Origin: Plazaster borealis
Taxonomy: Eukaryota > Echinodermata > Asteroidea > Forcipulatida > Labidiasteridae
Assembly (NCBI GenBank): GCA_021014325.1
Contig: JAJGQC010000311.1
Coordinates: 248,001-312,000 of the forward strand
Length of the DNA: 64,000 nt
Direction: 5' to 3'
The translations under genes were made by a program, and so were the position numbers. This document shows positions 23,401-35,400 of this stretch, in pieces. Position 1 is the stretch's first letter; each line of letters opens with the position of its first letter. The notes below the pieces were generated by a model. It was not told the origin of the DNA and made no database searches. It was given only the letters and a program-made list of their open reading frames with translations.

Positions 23401-26400
23401 TTTTTGTTTACAAGTACTAATAAATAAAACCCCCAAAAGGGCACTTATAGCTACCGCGTCAGTCAAACACAACAAGAGAAGGTACAACACATGCATTTAA
23501 TAATCTGATGTCATGGAAACTCTGTTAGCCCAGCCACATTGACCCATATTCCCATGTAGCACAGCCAGAGACAAACAGCAAGTGATTTTTCTGGAGAGAG
23601 TAAAACCGGAGGGCCTTCAGAAAAGCCCTCGTGGCATAGGAGAGAACAAACACACAAACTCTTCTCACATATGGGAACCGAACCCAGCCACTGTGCCGAG
23701 AGGCGAGTGCTTTATGCACTAGTCATCCATGCAACCCCATCTTTTATGATTTGTTTTGTTGACGTATTTTACATACCTTTGACCGAGGGCAGCATGTCTG
23801 ACAGGGCATGCCATGACGACACTAGCTCCACATCACTATCATTATTATTGGGTAAATAGTTACGCCATATCTGTACAGCAACATCATCTGAAAATACAAA
23901 CACATACACACAAATGATCATCTTGTTATCAGCTTCACTAGCTCGTTTCAGATTGACCTGGGCCCATTTTCATAGAGCTGCTTAAGCACAACAAATGTAT
24001 GCTTACCATAATAAGGTTACCGGCCAAACTACCATGTCACATGTACAACTTGTGACTGGTATCCTGCTCAATTCTGCTTAGCAGAAAATTTTTAAGCAAT
24101 AATTTCTGCTTAATCACCTCCATGAAATTGGGCCCAGGGCCCTATATTGACAGTTGCTATGTCAAATGATTCAGGGCAAGCTTCTGCATAATTAACGTAA
24201 GAGATGGCAAACACCTATACACAATTTTTGAATGAATGTGTTATCGCACATTGGTACCAGGGTTGGCTCATCTGGAGAATTTGATACAAAAGCTTGACCC
24301 GACCATTTGACATAGCAACTGTCTCTATAGTAGGCCTACTCGACACCTGCGGTCTTCATCCCTCAATCTTCTGCATCAACCTTCCCCTCCTCCACGGACT
24401 TGTTCGTATGGTGGTAGAGCATTCAGCACCAACACTTTGGAACAGCCTGCCACCGATCATCAAGGAGTCGTCGACCATCAAGCTGTTCAAGTCTCGCCTT
24501 AAGACTCATCTTTTGAAACAGTATTTTTGTATCGTTGTGTGACACAGTGAATTCTTTTACAAGAGATTTAATGCAACGGAAGATAATCAAGAATATACTA
24601 AAAAAAAAGGGTTGATACAGAGGACGACTATAGAGGAAACACAAGAAAATAACAATAATAAGTAAACTTCAAAAGTAAAAGAACAACTTCAATGAAATGT
24701 AAAACTTCTTAAGTAAAGAAAAACAAAAGCTATACCCCCACTTGTGGCATACAACAGAGCTGCGAATATATAATGAGCTTGCTTTTCACTCTTGTCAAAC
24801 AAGTAATAAACAAAGATCCAAGGGAATAGTAATGGCAATGTAGCGGTGATCACATATCAATTGCTGTACTAACCCGGAATATAGCACAGTGCACTAAAAG
24901 ATACTGTATATCGATAAACTATGCTGTGCAGCAACACTGCTATCGATATGCTCACTTCCTATTACCATACACACTACTCAGCATATACCCCAAGGCAATT
25001 CTACTCTCTACCCTCGGACTGACCACATAGGAATTAAACATTCCAGCCAAGTGAGGCATTAATAAGTTGTACATGTGGCAAGTAGATGAAACAATGGCTT
25101 ACTAAGGAAAGGCTTGACCGTGGCACTGCAAGGAAGTGTTTCTTACAATAATGTTCCAACGTAACCAATCAATGGGAATTAAATAATACATTAATAGAGG
25201 TAAAAGAAGTTCTATAAGCCAAAAGTTAATAAATGAATGAATAAAGGTTCTTTCTTACATCTTAAGGCTTCTAGTCAATTAATTAAGCAAAACCTCACTT
25301 TAAATGATAGAAAATCTAAACTCAATCAAAAGTAGCTTAAACTTAACTTCAAGTTAATAAAAGAAAACCTTGCTGAACACCGCTTTAATAAGGAATTCTT
25401 TGAACTACAAAATACCCAAGGCTAGTCTGTGTCTTAAACCACTAAAGCAACAATAAAAAGAGTAAATACTTCCAAAGAATATATAAGAGTCAATCAAGAA
25501 GAAATAAGACCAAGACTTTCATAAAGAAAAGCTTCAAAGTAATATTTTGATTGTTTCACTATAAATAAAGATAGAAGCATTCCAAGTGGAAAAGTTTGAA
25601 CACAACACTGGCTTAATTAGTGCTTTCAAACCAAAACAAAACTAACAGAAAAACACAAAGAAACTCCATAAAGATCAAGGATACTATGATAATCAATATA
25701 AAAAAACACTTATTTCTTGCAATCAGCAATGTAATTTACTCCACTGATAAGTCCATCATTCCTTCAGGTTTATAAGAAAATACTATGAATTATGAATAAG
25801 AAAGAAGAATTTGGTACTCACTTTACAGGTGGTGAAACACAGCAACCATCAATGGAAAACCATCGGACTCCTTAACTCTCATAGATTAACTCTCCATTCA
25901 AAAACAATCAACTCAGTGCTAACAGCAGGTCATGTCCACCTCATAGTGGAGTGAGTGGAAAAGTGTAAAACTAAAACAAAGTGCCCCTCAGTGCTGGGCA
26001 CTGGGTGCTGGACACCTCCAAGTTCACCACATGTGGTTGTTGCTAGGCAACAGCAGTGCTTAAAGGGTTGCACAACTAAATAATTACAGGGACAAGGGAT
26101 AATTACAGGGACAATGCACTAAAGGTGCCTGGTCACAACTCTCCTCTGCTACGTTGTTGGATTCCACACCAACAATAATTGGCATGAAAAACTAAAAATT
26201 AAAAACCTAACATTAATTAAATGAATCAAACCGTTATGCCGGCCTCACGCATGTGATCAGTGTTCTCCTCGTGCACTAACTAGTATCTAGTGTATCCGGC
26301 TGACGCGCAGGAAGTTTAAGCTGATTTCAACAACAAAAAATCAAATTTGCAAAAAAATAAAAAATAAAGCAATTTAAAATGAGTCATGTTACATACATGA

Positions 26401-29400
26401 GCTTCCGAAAAAATCAAATAATAAACAACAAGTAAAAAACTTTTCAGAACGCTTTGGCCAAACTAGCAAAAAAACACTTCTTTTTTCCGCAATGCTCCAC
26501 ATTTTTAGATAAATCTTGAGGAGAACCCAAGAACACAACTTAGTCATATAATTTAGAGTTCTAAGTCCACCTGCTTGGAGTCATTCATCCTTGCTGCAAG
26601 TGTCCAGCTAACATCTGTCCATGATCTGTCCAAGTCCAGTCAAAGCACGACTAACCTCAGCAAAGTCTGGATGTAGAGATGTGGCTTCAGTGTGAAGGGG
26701 TTCATCTCCATCTGCTACGACGGAAGTATCCTGGGTTTCGTCATGGGAGGAAGGAGGAAGTTCTCCTGTCCGAACCTGCCTGTTCATTGTACTTAGGGGG
26801 TTGTTGGGACGAGGGTGTTTACTAGCAAGTCTTGTAGACCGTCTCAATGGGGCACCAGTGGGTTTAGAGGTAGTCATGGTCTCCTTCACTGGATCAATTG
26901 AAGAGAGAGTTGGTTTCAGTTCGGGCTTAAGACTTTCCATAAACGTACTTGTTACATGCGGGTCAGATGCAGAATTAGAAACGTCAATATCGGTAGGCAC
27001 CACCTCTTCAACGTTACAGGATAGCGGCTCGGCAGATGTAGAAGACAGAACACCTTCAGGGTAGATGTGATGGAGACACTTGGCACCACGACAGGTAATG
27101 CAGCTGTCGCGGGCACTGTGGAGACGGCAGTCTCCTCTGTTTTGTGTAGAGACTGGGGTTGAACATCTACTGCTTCTGCGGTTGCTGAAGGGGTCTCCAT
27201 GTGCTGGGAATCAAACTTGATCAATAAATTGAGATCATCCATGGGGTCATCGAGCACGTCTGCTGAGTCGGTCGCTAATGGATAAGATCTGGGACTTCCG
27301 GTCTCTCTATCAGATGTAGACTGTGAAAATTCCTGAGTAGTTGAGTGATCCGACAGCTCAGGGAGACTGTGGGGAACAGTCTCCTCTGTTTTGTGTAGGG
27401 ACGGGGGATCATCGTCTGAAGCTGGTTCATCTTCACCATCGATGAGAATATCGGGCACTACCTCTCGGGTGTCGAGTAACTCTGTCCTGGTCACTCTTCT
27501 GGACTTTCCAGTGCCATCGGCAAGCTGAACTTCATAAACATTCTCCTGTGGGCGCGACATTACTCGGTAGGGGGTTGGCTTCCAGTAGTCTGCAATTTTG
27601 CACCTCCCTTGCGGGTGGTTTCGAAGGAGAACACGAGTTCCTATGGCAATGCCCTTATCATTTACCCTCTCGTCACTTCGCTTAGCTCTGGCATCGCTCT
27701 TCTCCTTCATCCTATTCAATGCAGTGTTTGCAGCATCTCTCAACTTCTGCTGGTGTTGCTGAACCCATGGTTCCAGGCCTGCTGCTTGTTGGGGATCATC
27801 CTTCGATAGTCCAAGTACTAAGTCGATCGGTAGGGTTGGTTCTTGTCCCATGAAGACTAAGAATGGAGACAACCCAGTCGAAGAGTGGGGGGTACAGTTG
27901 TACATGAATACAAGTTCTTGTAGATGGTCTGGCCAGCGCTTCTTCTTGTCTGCTGGGAGGGTGCGTAGCCGATCATGCAGGGTGCGGTTAAACCGCTCAC
28001 ATTGCCCGTTGCCCTGTGGGTGATATGCGGTTGTTCTGCTCTTGGTGATTCCATACAAAGAACACAGGTCACGGACAAGCTGCGATTCGAAATTTCGTCC
28101 TTGATCGCTATGGATGCGTCGGGGAATTCCATATTTTGTGAACCACTCTTTTACCAAGACCTTCGCAACTGTGGTTGACTTCTGGTCTCGACATGGCACG
28201 GCTTGTACCATCTTACTGAAGACGTCTGTCATCACAAGGACGTTCTCCCGACCATCTGTTGAGCGTTCCAGAATGGTAAAGTCAATGGCCAATATGTCAA
28301 GCGGCTTCTCTGCCAGCAGTGTTCCCATCGTTGGCCGTACTTTTGGGATTGGTCTCTTGGCGACTGTGCACCGCTCGCATTTCTTGCACCATTTCTCGAC
28401 ATCTGTTGCCATTCCAGGCCAGAAGCATCTTCTTCGAATTAGTGCGAGTGTACGCTCCTGCCCCTGGTGGCCAGCCTGGTTATGAAGGGCATCTAAAAGA
28501 GTTGGTCTGAGTTCTTCTGGAAGGAGAAGCTGATTGAAGCTACCCTCTAAAGGGTCGTGGTACTTCACACTTAGGACACCATCTTTCTCTATCACTCTGT
28601 TCCACCTTCGAAACAGAGTTCTCACCTCCTTGCACTCGTGTGACATATTTCTGGGCAGCGGTTTCTCCCCAAAACTCCAAAACTCCAGGAATCTACCAAT
28701 CACCTTGTCCTTTTTCTGCAAGACACTGATCTCCTTCGCAGAGTAGCCAGGAAAGGTGTCTAAAGATGCTGGGACATCTATTGCATTTAAAGAGCGAACA
28801 TCAACCCTAAGGGTTTTCAGGTTGGCTTCGTGAAGAGACGTAGACTGAGCAAGGTCTTGCAGCGTCTCCTCTACTAAGACATCATCATACCGTCGACTAA
28901 GCGCATCCGCATTGGCATTTGCCCTCCCAGAGCGATACTTGATTTGAAAGTCGAACTGTGCCAGCTGACTTGCCCATCTCATTTCTGTAGCTCCCAGCTT
29001 CGCGGTCTTCAAATAAGAGAGAGGATTGTTGTCTGTATAGACGGTGAGTGATGCACCCAGAAGATAGTCACGAAACTTCTCCGTTACTGCCCACTTGAGG
29101 GCAAGCAGCTCCAGCTTCATTGAACTATAATTCAACATGTTCCTCTCTGGCGGTCTGAGGCTGCGGCTGGCATAGCATAGGACCACTCGTCCTTCCTCTT
29201 GGTCCTGGGACAGCACGGCTCCTAAGCCATCGAAGGAGGCATCGGTCTCAACTATAAAGGGACGTGTAAAGTCTGGATAGCCGAGAATTGGTGGTGATGT
29301 CAACCTAGCCTTCAATTCCTCCATCGCTTGGGTGCATTCGGGCTCCATCGGTTGCAAAACTCTTGCTTCTGTCTGGGGAGGGACGTCTCCAAGCAGAACC

Positions 29401-32400
29401 CTTCTTGCACCCTCCTTTAGTGAGAAGGGCATGGAGAGGGCTGCTATCTGGCTGAAGTTTTTAACAAACCGACGATAATACCCAGCTAAACCGAGGAAAG
29501 AGCGCAGATCCTTCTCACTTTGTGGGACCTTCCATGAGCCTATGGCCTCTGTCTTCTGCGGGTCAGTCGCTATCCCTTGAGCTGATACCACGTGGCCCAG
29601 GTAGTTACAACCCTCCTTGAACAGATGACACTTACTTGGTTTAATTTTGAGGCCATGGTGCCTAAGTCGCTTCAAGACTGTCTCTAGTCGAAGTAAGTGC
29701 TCTTCGAAACTGCTGGAAAACACAAGGATGTCGTCCAGGTATAGTAGTATGGAGTTGTAGTTCAGGTCACCCATGATTGCTTCCATCAGCCGCTGAAAGG
29801 TGGCGGGAGCGTTGCTTAACCCAAATGGCATACGCAGGTATTCGTACAAACCCCAGTACCAGCCCTGAATGCTGTTTTGGGGATGTCCTCCTCTTCGATT
29901 GCAACCTGGTGGTAACCTTGTGCTAGATCTATCGAGCTGAAATACTTGGCTCCCTTCAAAGAGTCTAGCGCCTCGTCGATGCGTGGAAGAGGGTAGGCAT
30001 CTTTTCTGGTTTTCTCGTTGAGCGCCCGGTAGTCAACACAGAGACGGATGCTCCCATCTTTCTTCATGACAACGACCACTGGAGCTGCATAGGGGCTTGT
30101 CGAAGGTCGAATTATTTTCTGCTTAAGCAGTTTTTGCAGGTGTGCTTTCACTTCCGTCATCTGATGGGGTGGGACTCTGCGATGTGGCACACAGATGGGT
30201 TGGTCGTCTTTGGTGGGGATTCTATGTTTCACCGCTGTTGTGAAACCAAGATCTTCTTCTGACTGACAAAAGGCATCTTCGTACTTCCTCAACAGTGCCG
30301 TCAACTGCCTCCGTTGCTCTGGGTCTATTGAAGAATCACCCAAGTGCACATCGAAAGGTAGCGGTCTTTCCTCTGGTGGCTCTACTGTCGTGCAGTTGGT
30401 GTAGGCTTCGCGCCTATCTCCGAGGTCGACCAGAATGCTGTCTCTGGTCTCTAGGATTGTGCACTCTTCCGACTGGAGTACCTTTGCTTGGCTAACCATC
30501 CCGATGCGACTCTTTGGATTGATCCACACGTCCTCCTCACCAACGTTGACAACCTTTGCAGAGACAAGTCCCCTTGCACGGATGAATACGTGTCAACTAC
30601 CGCTAAGTTTCTTGGGAGGTTCCCAGCGGTGGCGTGCATGGCCTGGACAAGTACCTCTGTAGACCCTCGCGTTATTTGTCTAGTGGTGCAGGTTAGCACC
30701 TTACTGCTCCGGGCAGGCACACAAACAGGAACCCGTCCACCAAGCTTCGCGAATCCTGTTGGTGTACTTGTCCGCTCCTCTATCTCGTACGCAAGCAGAG
30801 CATTAGCCCAAGGTGTAGCCTCCTCAAGGGGGTCAGAAGCAAGATATCCTCTGCCGAATGTTTCTTTAAGTGCTGCCCTTAACTCTCGGAACACATTGCA
30901 GCCTAGCAGGCCTGTAGGTTGGGCGCTGTTTGCTCCTGACGACTTCGACACCAATACTCCTACACGGCCAAGCTGGATCCCAAGGATGTCCAAATCAAGC
31001 TCCGTGTAGCCGGCATAAGGAAGTTCCTCACCATTCGCCGCCAATACTTTCAGCCACTTTGTGACATCTTGTAGTGCAGGTCGTCCGGATGACAGCTCTT
31101 TGTAAATGGTCTCTGGTAGGACAGTCACTTCACTGCCAGTGTCGAGGATAAATCGTACCTGATGACCCAGAATGGGAATAGTAACTTCAGGACTCTTCGC
31201 CACTGCCCTACCAAAGACTTCGTCTTTGCTCCAACCTGTTGAGCCAGCTGCTCTTCCCTCCAGTGTTTGACTCATTACAGTGGAGGGTTGGCGGTTGGGT
31301 CTTGCTTTGGGTTTACTCCTGATGGGGTGGATGATGGCGGGGCTTGCTTCCAGTTGGGGTCTTGTTGGTGGGGCGTCTGTCTAAGACCTGATGACCCTGT
31401 CTGGGGTCCATTGCGGCACATCCTGGCCAGATGACCAACCTCGCCGCACGAGTAGCATACAGGGCCGCCGGTCCTCCTCTGCGGCATTGCGGGTCTCTGT
31501 GTCAGCAGGGTGACTTGCTGGCACAGCTTCTCGATGGCATCGTGGGTTGCCTTTAGTTGTGCTGTGTGCATGTCGAGTTGCGTCTGCACAGCATCCTTTT
31601 CAATCGGCTTGGCCCTAGCCGCTCTGGCCTCCGCAACTGGGGGTGGTGGGGGACTCTCCCACGACAGCACCTTGTTCCTCAGGTCCGCAAACTCGATCGA
31701 GGGATTCTCCTGAAGAAATCTCCGAACTTCCCTTCGGAGAGCAGGGTCTGCAAGACCTGAGGCAAACTTCTCGGCAAGGATTGCATCTTTTTCTTCTAGT
31801 AGGGGGCTGGCTGGTGAGGCAATCTCCACCCTCCTCAGTAGACGCATGAGTTGAAGAGAGAACTCTTGGATAGACTCTCCCCCTCGCTGCCTCCTTCCAT
31901 AAAAATCCTCCCAGCGAGTAGATGGGGTCTCATGGCACGTGTAGGTTTTCAGAACTCGTTCAATTATTCTGATCGAACTAGCCCTCTCGGCTGGTGGACA
32001 GAGTCGGATCTCGTCCCGAGCGGCCCCTGTCAAGTGGTCGAGTACTAGTTGGGCTCCTTCGGCATCTGAGAGACCCTTGGTGATCCGCCTCATGTCCTCC
32101 GCCCACTCCAATACTTCCGGATCTTTGTCACTAGAGGGACGACCAGCTAACTTTGTTCCTCGGTCTCTCGGGACAACCACCACTCGCGACGTCTTCTGGC
32201 CCATCTTGTACGCTTCGTTCTCAGCCTCCATCTCTTTCAGGCGAGCGGTGAGCTCCTTCAGCTGGTTTTCCACAGCCTCCATCCCTGCAGGTCGCCTTGT
32301 ACAACCCTTTTTTTAGTTTTTTTCTTTATTAATTCTCTTGCATCCTGTCTACGACGCTTTGTGACACAGTGAATTCTTTTACAAGAGATTTAATGCAACG

Positions 32401-35400
32401 GAAGATAATCAAGAATATACTAAAAAAAAAGGGTTGATACAGAGGACGACTATAGAGGAAACACAAGAAAATAACAATAATAAGTAAACTTCAAAAGTAA
32501 AAGAACAACTTCAATGAAATGTAAAACTTCTTAAGTAAAGAAAAACAAAAGCTATACCCCCACTTGTGGCATACAACAGAGCTGCGAATATATAATGAGC
32601 TTGCTTTTCACTCTTGTCAAACAAGTAATAAACAAAGATCCAAGGGAATAGTAATGGCAATGTAGCGGTGATCACATATCAATTGCTGTACTAACCCGGA
32701 ATATAGCACAGTGCACTAAAAGATACTGTATATCGATAAACTATGCTGTGCAGCAACACTGCTATCGATATGCTCACTTCCTATTACCATACACACTACT
32801 CAGCATATACCCCAAGGCAATTCTACTCTCTACCCTCGGACTGACCACATAGGAATTAAACATTCCAGCCAAGTGAGGCATTAATAAGTTGTACATGTGG
32901 CAAGTAGATGAAACAATGGCTTACTAAGGAAAGGCTTGACCGTGGCACTGCAAGGAAGTGTTTCTTACAATAATGTTCCAACGTAACCAATCAATGGGAA
33001 TTAAATAATACATTAATAGAGGTAAAAGAAGTTCTATAAGCCAAAAGTTAATAAATGAATGAATAAAGGTTCTTTCTTACATCTTAAGGCTTCTAGTCAA
33101 TTAATTAAGCAAAACCTCACTTTAAATGATAGAAAATCTAAACTCAATCAAAAGTAGCTTAAACTTAACTTCAAGTTAATAAAAGAAAACCTTGCTGAAC
33201 ACCGCTTTAATAAGGAATTCTTTGAACTACAAAATACCCAAGGCTAGTCTGTGTCTTAAACCACTAAAGCAACAATAAAAGAGTAAATACTTCCAAAGAA
33301 TATATAAGAGTCAATCAAGAAGAAATAAGACCAAGACTTTCATAAAGAAAAGCTTCAAAGTAATATTTTGATTGTTTCACTATAAATAAAGATAGAAGCA
33401 TTCCAAGTGGAAAAGTTTGAACACAACACTGGCTTAATTAGTGCTTTCAAACCAAAACAAAACTAACAGAAAAACACAAAGAAACTCCATAAAGATCAAG
33501 GATACTATGATAATCAATATAAAAAGAACACTTATTTCTTGCAATCAGCAATGTAATTTACTCCACTGATAAGTCCATCATTCCTTCAGGTTTATAAGAA
33601 AATACTATGAATTATGAATAAGAAAGAAGAATTTGGTACTCACTTTACAGGTGGTGAAACACAGCAACCATCAATGGAAAACCATCGGACTCCTTAACTC
33701 TCATAGATTAACTCTCCATTCAAAAACAATCAACTCAGTGCTAACAGCAGGTCATGTCCACCTCATAGTGGAGTGAGTGGAAAAGTGTAAAACTAAAACA
33801 AAGTGCCCCTCAGTGCTGGGCACTGGGTGCTGGACACCTCCAAGTTCACCACATGTGGTTGTTGCTAGGCAACAGCAGTGCTTAAAGGGTTGCACAACTA
33901 AATAATTACAGGGACAAGGGATAATTACAGGGACAATGCACTAAAGGTGCCTGGTCACAGTTGTTATTAATTTATTTTGTTTAATCCATTTGCTTGTATT
34001 TAGCGCCTTGAGACAGAGCCGATCTGCAACTGTTTGCGCTTTATAAATGTCTCTTTATTATTATTATTATTTAAGTCTGAAGAATTCAAATTTAAAGGCA
34101 TTGTACACGTTTGGTAATTGTCAAAGACCAGTGTTCTCATTTGTTGTATCCCAACACATGCATAAAATAACAAGCCTGTGAAAATTTGGGCTCAATTGGT
34201 CATCGAAGTTGCAAGAAAATGATGAAAGAAATTACACCCTTGTTGTACAAATTTGTGTTTTCAGTTAGGAATAAAAACTTCTTGCAAGAAGTTTTTATTA
34301 TTTTAGTGAGAAATTACCTCTTTCTCAAAACTACGTTACTTCAGAGGGAGTCGTTTCTCACAATGTTTTATACTATCAACAGCTCTCTGTTGCTCATTAC
34401 CAAGTCAGTTTTTACGCTAATATATATTTTGAGTAATTACCAAACGTGTACAGTGCCTTTAAGCTGTAAGTTGTGAGTAAACCATTTGTTTCACGTTTCA
34501 AGCAAGAGTAATTTTTTTCTCTGCATTTGTTGTTATTTATTGCGCAGTAGAGTATACCTGTATTTATATAGGTATTGCACAATATAAATGTCCATTATTC
34601 AGGGATGAGATTAGACAGATGTGAAAATTAATGAAAAGTAATTTGCTGGCCTGGGTTCACCACTCATTCTACACCCAGAAACACCCAGATGTTTACAATT
34701 CAGGACATTTACAGACTCATGGGTTCAGGGGTGAAAATGGATGAATGTGAACATTCCTGAAAACTGGCTTGCGGGCCAGGGTTCACCACTTATTCTACAA
34801 CCAGAAACTCACAGATGTTTACAATTCAGGAGGTTTACAGACTCTGTGCATCACCAGAAATACAAAACTACAGGTTTGGACATAATGTGGACAATTCATG
34901 ACAGCTTTTACTTCTTTCAAGAAGCCTTAAGGTTTGAGAAAATCCTGAAATCAGGAAAAAAAACCTGAGAAATCGCACGCCTGATTATTATTAATAAGCA
35001 AGTCATTGAACCAGACATTACTTTAATCTAACTCACAAATGCCTTATTCAGGCATGATTTTTGGTCCTTGGAAAAAAAAGTAGTAACGTCGAGTACAAGG
35101 GCTGACCTACATGTACACATGGTGTAAGGTTTAATAGACTTTTCAGGTTATTTAATCACAATTTTTCTGATTTTTCCAAGAGCAAAAAAAAAAAAATGGA
35201 AATCAGACTGAAGTAGGAAGAACATCATGCCTGCTTATTACAGACCTATCTGCAGTTCAGTGTTTAGCCGCTAGCAAGGTACCATGGAATCAGATACTCA
35301 CCACTACCAGTCATGAGGAGTGAGATGTCGTGAGAGTTGAGTATATCCATTGACGTTAATTTGGTGTCTTTAGGGTTGAGATGTGTGAACGTATTTACTC

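Larger units (their letters stand above)
24538..33959 (-). mobile_element. complete Ty3/gypsy LTR retrotransposon
   Basis: The 9422-bp element is bounded by two 1600-bp LTRs with TGTGACAC...GGTCACA (plus-strand) termini. It is flanked by GTTG (24534-24537 and 33960-33963). Reading on the minus strand the order is gag, protease, RT, RNase H, integrase, which defines Ty3/gypsy. The coding region is broken at three places (near 30587, 29851 and 27055). No envelope gene was recognised. It lies antisense within a LINE tail inside an RPTOR intron, in the same orientation as RPTOR. Confidence 0.95.
24294..34075 (+). mobile_element. CR1/L2-like LINE 3' end, split by the gypsy insertion
   Basis: Before the insertion the plus strand encodes [19 protein letters not shown] and [14 protein letters not shown], the C-terminal signature of CR1/L2-group reverse transcriptase ORFs. 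After it (33960 onward) comes the 3' untranslated tail with AGCGCCTTGAGACAGAGCC and a TTATTATTATTATT end. The 5' part of the LINE is absent, as usual for 5'-truncated copies. Confidence 0.75.
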
